Below, one piece after another: positions 31,634 through 40,659 of a stretch of DNA of 64,000 bases; position 1 is the stretch's first letter, and each line of letters opens with the position of its first letter. The stretch covers positions 868,001-932,000 of the forward strand of contig JAHQIY010000004.1 of NCBI GenBank assembly GCA_019054805.1, written 5' to 3'. This DNA comes from Brachionus manjavacas (taxonomy: Eukaryota > Rotifera > Eurotatoria > Ploima > Brachionidae). Both the position numbers and the translations under genes were made by a program. Below the pieces are notes generated by a model. The model saw only the letters and a list, made by a program, of their open reading frames with translations. It was not told the origin of the DNA and did no database searches.

Positions 31634-32057
31634 TATCTAAAATTTTTAAAGACTTAGGTCCTTTAATTTTTAATTTAAAAGAATTTTTTTCAATCTCAGA
31701 ATAATCTGACTCATTAAAATATTTGAGTTAACAATTGATGATTTTTAATTATATTTTGAAAAATTCTGAATATATCTTGAATAGATTAGATTAGATTATT
31801 TCCCAGAAAAAAAACCTGTAGTTAGTTTTCTTAAAAGGAAACAAATCTAAGGAAATTATTAAGAGGTGACTGAAGTTTTTTTTGGTTGAGTTGAATATAA
31901 TTTGTAAAGTCTTCTTGAATTTGTGGGTGGGTAAATAATCTTTTGAATCTTTTTCTAAAATTTCAATTCCCAGGGATTCGTGAATATTTGTCAGTTTAGT
32001 TCTAATCGGGAAGAATTTGATTGTTGGAAGGGTGTGGTTCTGGAGTTTTTGGCACAC
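31634..32057 (-). repeat. Duplicated block R1, copy B, with short minus-strand ORF
   Basis: 31634-31925 is the uninterrupted partner of copy A. A minus-strand frame (32057-31791) reads RTKLTNIHESLGIEILEKDS and more, about 88 residues; the family is not recognised. Read on the minus strand the coding part is followed by a TAATC microsatellite (31786-31800), so R1 may be the 3' end of another LINE-like element. Confidence 0.55.
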
Positions 32058-32207
32058 TGAGAGTACTAAGTTGGTTTACATGTCAATTGCTTTAGTCAAC
32101 AAGGCTTAGAGAAATTTAATGATTTTACAACTCAAAATTATTTTAGATCATCAAATTTATCTATTTAAAAAAATGCATGAAAATTTAATATTTTATTTAT
32201 TTATTTA

Positions 32208-32300
32208 AAAGATAATTTAGGAAAGGGTAATTTCCAGGGCAGCTCCGAATGGCATAGCCTTCTTTTCAGTCCTCTTGTTAGTGATTTTAATTTTACAAAA
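32208..32300 (-). repeat. LINE tail, GGAAA/TTTCC hairpin type
   Basis: Read on the minus strand: GACTGAAAAGAAGGCTATGC, CTGCCCT, GGAAA-TTACCC-TTTCC, then TTTTAAATAAATAAATAA. The same body precedes different hairpins at 32803 and 46727. Confidence 0.6.
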
Positions 32301-32444
32301 TTTAGATTAATAAAAAAATTATTTAATATATTTTTTTTAAATTTATATTTACATTGTTAAACAAATTCAGCTATGAAAATTTAAAAGAATATAAAAAAAA
32401 GTATTTTATAATTAAATTGTTTTAAATTAGCTTGATTTATTTAC

Positions 32445-32540
32445 TTATTATTTATTTGTATATCTGTATCGAGCTAAAGCTCCTTCAGATCAAATAAAAA
32501 ATAAAAATAAAGTTAAATAAAATAAAAATTAAAAACTAAA
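32445..32540 (-). repeat. LINE tail, GAGC/GCTC hairpin type, copy 1
   Basis: Minus strand: TCTGAAGGAGCTTTAGCTCG, then ATACAGATATACAAATAAAT. The same tail occurs at 32990, 37880, 60215 and, on the plus strand, at 59310-59345. Confidence 0.7.
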
Positions 32541-32802
32541 AAGTAAGGTAAAATAAATTCAAGAAATAAAAATATGAAAAAAATTTGTGAGAGCTAAATT
32601 CGATACGTGTTTACAAAATTGAAACTTAAGGAAAGCAAGTAAAAAAAAAAAGATTAGATTAAAAGTAAAACCAAATAAGACAAAATTAATGCAATAGAAT
32701 TTTTTTTTTTAATTTTTTAAATCTCCTTTAAAATGTTAATTTTTTAATTTCAATAATTATTATTTCAAATTGTTCTTTATTTTTTTTTTTTTTTTTTTTT
32801 TT

Positions 32803-32885
32803 AAATAATTTGGGCCGAGGCCCAGGCAGTTCAGAACGGCGTAAACCTTCTATTCAGCCTGCATTCTTTAGATCATAATTTAGAA
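32803..32885 (-). repeat. LINE tail, TGGGCC/GGCCCA hairpin type
   Basis: Minus strand: CAGGCTGAATAGAAGG, CTGCC, TGGGCC-TC-GGCCCA, AATTATTTAAA. It is preceded on the plus strand by about 30 T residues (32774-32803). Confidence 0.6.
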
Positions 32886-32989
32886 TATAACTTACAATTG
32901 ACTATAGAAAATATAGAGTAGGTCATTTCGTTTTTTTCCGGTTATGAATTTGAGAAATAGCTGTTTCAGTCGGGTGTCAAGTTTAGTCT

Positions 32990-33150
32990 AGTTTATTTAT
33001 TTATTTATTTATTTGTTTTCTGTACCGAGCTAGAGCTCCTTCAGAATAAGTTAAAAATTAAAAAAATAAAATAAAAATGAAATAAAATAAAATTAAAATA
33101 AAATTAAAGTTAATAAAATAAGATAAAAAAAAAAAAAAAAAAAAAAAAGT
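32990..33150 (-). repeat. LINE tail, GAGC/GCTC hairpin type, copy 2
   Basis: Minus strand: TCTGAAGGAGCTCTAGCTCG, GTACAGAAAACAAATAAATA. A run of about 24 A residues at 33125-33148 lies at its truncated side. Confidence 0.7.
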
Positions 33151-33279
33151 TTAGTTTAGTTTTTTTTTTAAATATTAATTTTGTGCTTGATAATATTTAC
33201 TTTTGATCAGATAACCATTTTTATTGATATCTAATCTAGAGAGAATTAAAAAGAGCTACTTAATTGAATTTATTTTTAT

Positions 33280-34200
33280 GATGTTTCGAACAATGTAAAC
33301 AATGGCCTGTTCCGCACCGCTTTTGAGTATTATCTCTGATCGGATGCGTTTGCTGAAATGGCCAAATTTTTGATCACCGACTCGAAAAGATTGCGGCCAG
33401 GCAGTGGTCAGTCAAGTCCGCAATCGATAAGACGCCATGTGTCGTAATCGAAAGGCACAGTGCTTTCATGTATTTCGGCTTTTGGTGATTAGCACAACAA
33501 TTCAAGTCTCATTAATTCACCAACATTTGTCTGAGGCCAAGTCATGAGACGTCAATCACTTGAACAAACACAACTTGATCTCCTGAAGTGCTAATTCTTG
33601 CTAATTCATTACTCAAGTCATGCTTTTGTTGTTGTTGTTCTAAGAGCTACTTGATTATTTGCGGATTACTCAGTCTAATCCATTTTCAAATTCGGAAATG
33701 TTGAACTAGAGTTGTTTGCCTAACGAATTTGTTTCTCATCGTCTAAGTGTCAGAACGTGATTGTTCTTATCTTAAGAAAGAGTGGCTGGACTGGTTGAAT
33801 TAAAAGTGGATTAAGCGATTAAATCGCATGATTAAGATGGAATCGAATGTTTGTATTAACTGGCATTTCTTCAGGGATGTATGCTAATCATTTTATTGAA
33901 GCGTTGAATTTGTCACTCGCAATTCCAACTTCTAAATCCCAAATCACTCAGCCGCAACTAAATTTCAATCAATGATAATAAATTTTAGATTAACAAAAAT
34001 TGATTAGGCAATAAAACAAATATATCAATTTATCAACAAAAACAATAGCTTCAATTCATGCTGTTTTTGTGTGTGCATAGCTTACTTTTATTTGACTGGA
34101 GGCCCAGTCATGCAATCCTAATTGATTGAGTCCTTAGAACATCATTTGGAGTAATCCAACTCTTGATAAAACAATTCCCAGCTTGATTCAATTAAAACAA
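33280..34200. promoter_or_regulatory. GC-richer, transposon-poor noncoding island
   Basis: Base composition is visibly less A/T-biased than anywhere else outside genes, and no transposon sequence or long open frame was seen. GGATTA/TAATCC (33661, 33675, 33811, 34151) and TCAAGT/ACTTGA words recur; GGATTA is the known site of Otx/Bicoid-type homeodomains. This may be conserved regulatory DNA, possibly of the bZIP gene 4 kb away, or an unrecognised RNA gene. Function is inference. Confidence 0.3.
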
Positions 34201-34755
34201 ATAATTAATGCTGATTGATCTGCACTCGAATAAAAAACTATTAATTTCCTAATTGCTCTTATTTCTTGTCACATGCACTCTAATTGAAAATAACATGATT
34301 TTTTCTTAAGAAAAATGCATTTTAAATTTAATAAAAATTTATTAAATAATAATTTGATCGCTTGATAATTTCGACTAATTGATGCTAAAATGTTTGATTA
34401 GATCTGTTGTAGTTAGCACATTTTGAAACAATTCTAAATTAACTAATTGGGCTTGTGACCAAATGGCTTGACTTGAAGCCCCACTTTTCGATTGCATAAA
34501 AATAATTAATTTTTTATCTAACAAAGTAAGAAGACTGTTATACAGCGAAAATAATTTTTTAAATTAACGAAAGCTGTTAATTGTTTATTTTAGCTAGCAA
34601 TATTGAAAAAAAATTAGCTCAAATTTTTGGATTAGAAATAAAGAAATTTAATTTAATTTTATCATCAATAAACTAATTATATGTAAATTTTTTCTGAGTA
34701 TTTTTCTTTAATTAATTTTATAAATTAAAATATTGCAAAAAATGTTATTTATTAA

Positions 34756-35280
34756 GGGCGACTTGAAGTTCATGATCCAAATCAAATGATCAAAATTTAA
34801 ATGATTAAAATCTAAAAAAAAATGATAAAATTAGATTTTTTTAATTTTTTTTAAATTAAACATAAGATGTTTATTATTTTAATAAAAAAAAAATCTTTTT
34901 TTCTCTAATTGACCTTTAATTGATTCTTCTAAAATCTTTATTAGAAAACCTTAAAGACAAATTTAAAATCTATATTTAGGTATCCAAATTATGGCTAAAA
35001 TAAACGCTTTAAATGGTATTTTAGTATCAATTAAATCATATTACGGCGAAAAAAAGTAAAATTTTGTATTGTAAAATTTCAAAGTATTGATTTAGTATTC
35101 AATTTACTTCAGATAAAAATTTATATAATTTTCTATCTAATTTTTGATTAAACAAATAACGTTTAATAAAGTTTAGTCATTTATTTTTTAAAAAATTGAC
35201 AAAAAATACCCTTTTATTTAAATCAAAAATTAAAAATTTTGATCTGAAATTTACATTTGATCATGAACTTCAATTTGCTT
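34756..35280. mobile_element. Foldback/MITE with TTGAAGTTCATGATC ends
   Basis: Left end GGGCGACTTGAAGTTCATGA and right end inverse of AAGCAAATTGAAGTTCATGA, continuing with ATC-AAATG and TGATC-AAAATTT matches. The interior is noncoding. Related end sequences recur at 25805 and, as direct repeats, at 39860, 40070 and 40620. Confidence 0.6.
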
Positions 35281-35289
35281 TTATTATGA

Positions 35290-35436
35290 TACCATATTGA
35301 AGATGCTGGTTTCAGAATTGATCATTCTTTAGTATCAAAATCATTTTTAGCAATTCAATCTTTAGAAGAAAGTCAAAAAAATTTTAATTGTCCACAATGG
35401 ATGCATTCAAAAAAAGACTATACTGCATTTTATTAA
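35290..35436 (+). other. Short unknown open frame
   Basis: 48 codons from a stop at 35287 to TAA at 35434: YHIEDAGFRIDHSLVSKSFL, AIQSLEESQKNFNCPQWMHS, KKDYTAFY. The residue mix looks protein-like rather than random A/T translation. No Met start or family recognised; could be a remnant of a mobile element protein. Confidence 0.25.
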
Positions 35437-36447
35437 TATTTTTAGATAAAAAAATTTGAAATAAAATTGATCTTATTTATTTGTGTATAATTTATAAAAT
35501 ATTGGCTATAAACATTCACTCTATTCAAATGAGTCTAAATATTTGTTTTACACTTTTAAAGAATTAAAATTGCATAACACTTTTTTTTGAATATTTTTAA
35601 AAGACTTCAAAGCAAAGCTTCATATCTAGTCAAATTGTAAAATAAAGTATTGAGTTTTTTTTGTACAAATTAAATTGAAAATATATTTTTTTAAATAATT
35701 TTATTTCAGGGTCGAAATCGTCATTAAATGAGTGAATAAATAAATTAAAGAGCTTAGAAACAAAATTTCTTACAAATTTTGGCACGTACAGTTGAAACCA
35801 GATTCTTGTTTATTTTATAAGCACATGCAATCACACTATTTTTAGAAAAAAATGACTAAACTAAACAACTTGATAACTTGATCCTTGATCTAGAATTTCC
35901 CTTTCGATTTCAATTTGTTGGTATTACCAGAATTAAGTCTTTCAATATTTTTAAAAACTTTTATTGAAAAATCGTAGAGCGTCATAAATAAAATCAAACA
36001 ATAAAAGATAAATGCTTAGCAATTTAAGATTTTCAAAATGACAATATTACACGTTTAATACAAGATCTTAAAACAATTTCAAACAATTTCTTATTTTTCT
36101 GCAAAAAATTTATTTTTTTATCAATAAAGAATTATTTTTTTTTCAATTAGAATTTAATAAAATTTTTGGGGTTTTACTCTATTTATTTATTTAGCTAAAA
36201 AATTTATTCATGAATTGTTAGAGATCAATTTGGATTGAAACTTAAAGAGAAGTACTTTTATTAATTTTAAAAAAAGTCTATTAAGTTCATAGCTGCTATA
36301 AAGCCTTCTGGTGGATCATTATATTGGCATAATAATCTACCCAATCGTTAGCAAAAAGAAATGGAAGTAATCTTTAATGCAAAGAAAGGAGTTTATACTG
36401 AATGCTCGAAAGCTAAATCTTTCCTTTTAATTTTTATGCCGGGGTTC

Positions 36448-36492
36448 TTATATTATTTATTTCATTGAACGCCTTAAAGGCAATGTAGAGTA
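36448..36492 (-). repeat. LINE tail with GCCT-TTA-AGGC hairpin
   Basis: Minus strand: ATTGCCTTTAAGGCGTTCAA, TGAAATAAATAATA. A fragment only. Confidence 0.4.
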
Positions 36493-37195
36493 TAAAAACT
36501 AAAGACAAAATTATTATTTAAAAAAATATTAATTTTAATTATTATTTAGTTTTTATTTTAAAAATAAAATAAAATTAAAGAAAATAAACAAACATTTTAT
36601 TCAAAAATAATTAAAACAGCAATAAAAACTTCATTTCAATCAATTTTCATATTATTCGGAACACTCTAATAAAAAAGAAATTTTAAAAAGAATTGGTAAT
36701 TTTTTATAAAACTTTCAACAATCGATCTCTTTAAAACTTAATAAAATAATCAAAATTTAACAAATATTAAAATGTGAAATTTTTAGAATCATGCTTAGTT
36801 ATTTTAATCGACATTTAAAAATCATAATACATCTGAACACAAATTTGCTTAATTAAAAAGATGGAAAATTATAGACGTCTTTTGAAAGAATAAATTTTAA
36901 AATGGTTTAGATTTTTTTAAGTTCTGTTAAATTTATTCAAGGAAGAGGAAACAGTAAGGTAGCAATTTCACAATGGAGTTGGCTATTCAATATATCTTGA
37001 TTCGAAACCTTCTTTGTATGGAATTGAATGGCTTGGTCCTCTCTCAGCATTTCTTTCACTCAACTCTAAAAGTCGATTCGAGATTGTCAGTAATTAAAGT
37101 TCAGTAAAAGCCTCTTGATGCATCATGTTGGAAGAAGCATCATTTTTTTACTTAAGGAAAGATTTGTCTGCTTTATTATGAATTGCTTGTAGTTT

Positions 37196-37235
37196 TTTTA
37201 TATTTTTATTTCAAAAAACACCTCTTGGGTGATGA
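37196..37235 (-). repeat. LINE tail with CACC-CAAGA-GGTG hairpin
   Basis: Minus strand: ATCACCCAAGAGGTG, then TTTTTTGAAATAAAAATA. Relative of 31575-31618. Confidence 0.45.
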
Positions 37236-37321
37236 AAAAAAAAGAAAAAATACTTTAAATTTGATAAAATAAAGGAAAATGAATATAAGAGAAATTTATA
37301 TTTAACGAACTTATATCCAAG

Positions 37322-37402
37322 GTACTGGTTTAGCCCACGATACTGCCGCCGTCACTCGTCCTAACTTCATCTTGCCATTTGCTGGACGTTCAGTAGCATT
37401 AG
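37322..37402 (+). CDS. Candidate internal exon of an unknown host gene
   Basis: Acceptor TATCCAAG, 81 nt open segment, donor GTAAGT at 37403. It reads TGLAHDTAAVTRPNFILPFA then GRSVAL, with two codon bases before and one after. G/C-rich codons stand out sharply from the flanks. I do not recognise the family. A LINE remnant begins right at its 3' edge, so the exon may be isolated by insertion or be a captured fragment. Confidence 0.45.
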
Positions 37403-37860
37403 GTAAGTATTTTTCCAAATTTAGTTTTATTATTTTCTGAAGATGAATTCAAGCAAGGAAAAGAATTGTCTAAAATTAATCCGACTAAAGATTTACATAA
37501 AATTCCTAGTGTGTTTTGAGTAAGACCCCGTTTTTTGTTTAACAATATCTTGATAATATTTAGCCTTTTATTGTAGCGTTCTTTAATTTCGTCTACTAAT
37601 ATATTAAAATTTAACTCAGAATCAAATTTAATACCGAGAAACTTGATTTCTTTTTGGCTCACTATTCTGTTTCCATAAATTTTTTTAGTTTAGATTATCA
37701 CTCTCTTTTATGTACCAAGAGAAGACTACTGAACACGGCTTTTCAGCTGATATCTTCATTTTCCATTTAATAAGCCATTGTTCTAGTTCGTTGGTGTATT
37801 TATTTATCTTATTTTCTAGGCTCGCCTTTTTGATGTAAATAAAGAATGTAGCTAGAATTT
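37399..37860 (-). pseudogene. LINE reverse transcriptase thumb fragment
   Basis: Minus strand: LENKINKYTNELEQWLIKWK (about 37830), then MSQKEIKFLGIKFDSELNFN and VDEIKERYNKRLNIIKILLN (37662-37400). It is clearly the same family as the plus-strand LINE at 56112 (MSQKEIKFLGIKF, KERCNKRPNIIKILSNKK). Frameshifted and truncated at both sides. Confidence 0.85.
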
Positions 37861-37879
37861 TTAAATTTGTAAATTTTTG

Positions 37880-38060
37880 TTTTATTTATTTATTTGTTTT
37901 CTGTACCGAGCTAGGGCTCCTTTAGAATAAATAAAAAAAAAGTTAATAAAATGAGATAAAAAAATCAAAATAAAGGAAAAAAGCAAAAAAAAAATTTTTA
38001 GTAAAATACTCTTTATCAGAATTGAAGTGTTCATTCTAAAAATCAAAAGAAAATAAAGAT
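37880..38060 (-). repeat. LINE tail, GAGC/GCTC hairpin type, copy 3
   Basis: Minus strand: 3' UTR rich in T, then TCTAAAGGAGCCCTAGCTCG, GTACAGAAAACAAATAAATA. A separate insertion from the thumb fragment beside it. Confidence 0.7.
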
Positions 38061-38288
38061 GAAAAAAAAATTTAATTAGCAAAAATTCTTTGCAGGATTA
38101 AACTAAAGAAGAAGAAGAAGAAAAAAACCAATTATTAACAGTGTCAAATTCCAGCAATTAATTCCACTTGATTTAAACATTTTGATTATTTTCTGAGTCA
38201 AAAATTTTATTCACAAAAATAAATACAAACAAAAACAAAACAGAAAAGAGCAAAATCACCGACATGTACATTTAAAAGTGAAAAAAAA

Positions 38289-38951
38289 TTAAATTGCACT
38301 GACAGAATTGGTGGCGACGAGGGCCGAATTGGACGCCGCGTACAGCATAGCCCTCAACTTCTCGGCCTCCGTCTTCATCAGCGCCAACTCTGTCTTAAGC
38401 TGCAAATTCTCCTGCTCCAAATAAATGACCCTGACCGAGATGTGCTCTTCTTTGCTGCGTCTCATGTCCCTTGATCGCTTGGCACTCTCGTTGTTCTTCC
38501 TTCTCTTCTCCCAATAGGCCTCGTCCTTGTTCTCGACAGGAATGGGCCGGCGCTTCTTGGACCCCGCTGACTTTGCATAGGCCAAGTCGGCCTGGGGCGA
38601 GGCCAGGCTCGTGCTAGAGGTGTCCGAGCCCGACGAGCCCATCGAGTTTCTGTTCGCCTGCACTCGCGGGTTGAACACTTGGCCATACTGCTGCTGCTGC
38701 TGCTGGTAGTAGTTGAAGTTGTAGCCGGTGTCCTGGCCGTAGTAGGGGTAGCTGTACTGCGGGTACTGGTAGGAGCCGTGGAGAGGAAATTTGTTGGTGA
38801 GAGAAGAGAGTGGCGGGGAGGACGAGGCGGCCAGCTTGTGGACTGGCGATGTGGGGTTGTCGTCAATGGACGAAATGGTCTCGTTCGGGTTGTCGTTCTC
38901 GCGCTCCTCGCCGCTGTACTTGAATCGCTTGGCACACTGGTATGACATCAT
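38289..38951 (-). CDS. bZIP transcription factor, CES-2/NFIL3/PAR-like
   Basis: An intact, intronless 220 aa frame starting ATGATG at 38951. Residues 1-120 are Ser/Pro/Tyr/Gln-rich with a six-Gln run (about 83-88), a likely low-complexity regulatory region. Residues 131-165 form the basic region; [10 protein letters not shown] (153-162) matches the DNA-contact signature NN-xxAKRSRD of NFIL3, PAR and CES-2 proteins, preceded by the typical [19 protein letters not shown]. The zipper has perfect heptads at I171, L178, L185, M192 and L199. Such factors bind TTAYGTAA-like sites as dimers in the nucleus and act in clocks, cell death and development. Codons are far GC-richer than the surroundings. 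The PAR activation domain is not evident. Could be an orthologue of ces-2, Pdp1, giant or NFIL3; the sequence does not decide which. Confidence 0.95.
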   Translation of the reverse strand: MMSYQCAKRFKYSGEERENDNPNETISSIDDNPTSPVHKLAASSSPPLSSLTNKFPLHGSYQYPQYSYPYYGQDTGYNFNYYQQQQQQYGQVFNPRVQANRNSMGSSGSDTSSTSLASPQADLAYAKSAGSKKRRPIPVENKDEAYWEKRRKNNESAKRSRDMRRSKEEHISVRVIYLEQENLQLKTELALMKTEAEKLRAMLYAASNSALVATNSVSAI

Positions 38952-39420
38952 GGTTGCTCGCGGGGCTTCTGGAGATTGCTAGAGATTGTGAGTCTGTAAC
39001 TAAAGTGAAGAGAGCCAAAAATTAATTATTTTTATATGTCCGATAGAACAGGATGGTGGCGGATGGCCGGCGATAAATTTACTTACGCAATAAGAGCAAT
39101 TTTCAAATTAAATGCAAAGAAATCCTGACAAATATTTATTAAACAAGGAAGTCGAACAACAGCAAGCAAATTAGTTTTCTCAGTGCTTTTATTGTGTAAG
39201 AGTGGGCGGGCCTATTTGGAGCGGGCTAGTGGTCAGTGGGCCAATGTAAATGCTGGACCAATGAGATCAATAAATCAATCAAGCGGAAATTGAACGTTTC
39301 AGACCAACTTGGCTTGTTTAAATAGTATTGGCGAGCCAGATTTGTTTTTTATTACCGGATTCGCCGAATGTTTATGCGAGAGAAAGCTAAATTGAGTTGC
39401 GTAATTACGAAAGAGAATTT
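38952..39420 (-). promoter_or_regulatory. Putative bZIP gene promoter and 5' region
   Basis: GC-elevated DNA directly upstream of the bZIP start. It holds a GC box (GGGCGGG, 39204-39210), CCAAT boxes (39241 and 39258 on plus, 39327-39331 on minus), a TATTTAAA box read on minus at 39324-39317, and two bZIP-type sites, TTACGCAAT (39083-39091) and TTGCGTAAT (39397-39405). The first overlaps a GCGTAAGT sequence that could be a splice donor of a small 5' UTR intron ending at a CAG near 38985. Self-regulation by the bZIP protein is inference. Confidence 0.45.
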
Positions 39421-39739
39421 TTTCCTGTTTGTTTGTGTTGTTTATGACAGAAACATGTCCAGGTTTAATTAATTTTTTTTCTCTTTTTTTATGAGTTGCA
39501 TAATTTAATTGATGATGGTCAAAGTGCGCAGATCGAGGCCCATGTGATCGCTCTGTTAATTGATTCGAATATCTGGTCCGAGACCCGCAAATCTCACAAA
39601 TGTTTATCTCTAATTAATTTGGGATTTGGTGCTTTTTTTTAAAAATGGTTTTTGAGAGAAAAACTCGCAGAGTATTTTAATTTTTTTTTTTTTAAATAAA
39701 TAAAAAATAAAAAATATATTTTTTTAATTTTTTTTTTCA

Positions 39740-40650
39740 ATTTTTTGTTGCTTAAAAATAAAAAAGATGATGAATTTTGGAAGTCTAGAAGACAAAATGT
39801 TATCAGGCTATGTTAAAAATGTCAATTTCAAAATAAAGTCTGTATTATTACCACACGGCATATTGAAGTTCAAGATCAAATGTAAATTTTGAAATTATAA
39901 TTTTTAGTTTTGTCTTGAGCTTTAGCTTTTGATTGAGATAAATAAAGAATAAAATATTTTCACTCTATTTTTGTAAATAAAATAAAAATAAAAAAATTTT
40001 TTTTAAATTTTTTGTTGCTTAAAAATTTAAAAAAATTTATTCAACTTTTTCTAGTTTAAATTACTACACGGCAAATTGAAGTTCAAGATCAAATGTAAAT
40101 TTTGAAATTATAATTTTTAGTTTTGTCTTGAGCTTTAGCTTTTGATTGAGATAAATAAAGAATAAAATATTTTCACTCTATTTTTGTAAATAAAATAAAA
40201 ATAAAAAGAATTTAAAAATTTTTTTTCAATTTTTTAAAGTAGAAAATAAGTTAAGTGTCGGTAATTGACTTCTATAGATTGATAAAATTCAAGAGTCGAC
40301 TTATTTGGAACTCGAAATAAAGGTGTTTGTGACGGATTTTTCAGATCAAGAATTGAGGTAAATCGATTTAAAGAAAGTCCATTATTTAATTGATTATTGA
40401 TAATCGATTGCCAACACTACTTGAGTTTCAGCTTTCGATTGAATTAAAAAAATAAAATATTTTCACTCTTTTTTTGTAAACAAAATAAAAATAAGTAATT
40501 AATTCAATTTTTTGTAGTTTAATAACAAGAGAGATGATGAATTTCGTCAGTTTTCCAGAAAAACTAATGTTATCAGGCTATGTAAAAAATGTCAATTTAC
40601 AATTAGATTCTGTCTAATTACCACAATGCAAATTGAAGTTCATGATCAAA
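39740..40650. repeat. Degenerate tandem repeat of a ~210-550 bp block
   Basis: 39853-39993 and 40066-40206 are nearly identical (CGGCAAATTGAAGTTCAAGA through ATTTTCACTCTATTTTTGTA). Parts recur at 40426-40500 (ATTTTCACTC), 40530-40615 (GTTATCAGGCTATG, also at 39800-39815) and 40618-40650 (GCAAATTGAAGTTCATGATC). The end motif matches the foldback at 34756-35280, so this is probably a tandem or nested array of that family. Confidence 0.7.
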
Positions 40651-40659
40651 AATTTTTAA

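Noticed and set aside
30583-31800. Telomere-like TTAGA/TAATC repeats
   Set aside because: Only two to three units, and found at the end of duplicated block R1; a LINE-like tail is the simpler explanation.
38462-38945. Long open frames on both strands overlapping the bZIP gene
   Set aside because: They are shadows of the GC-rich bZIP coding sequence; only the 220-codon frame has a recognisable domain and heptad pattern.
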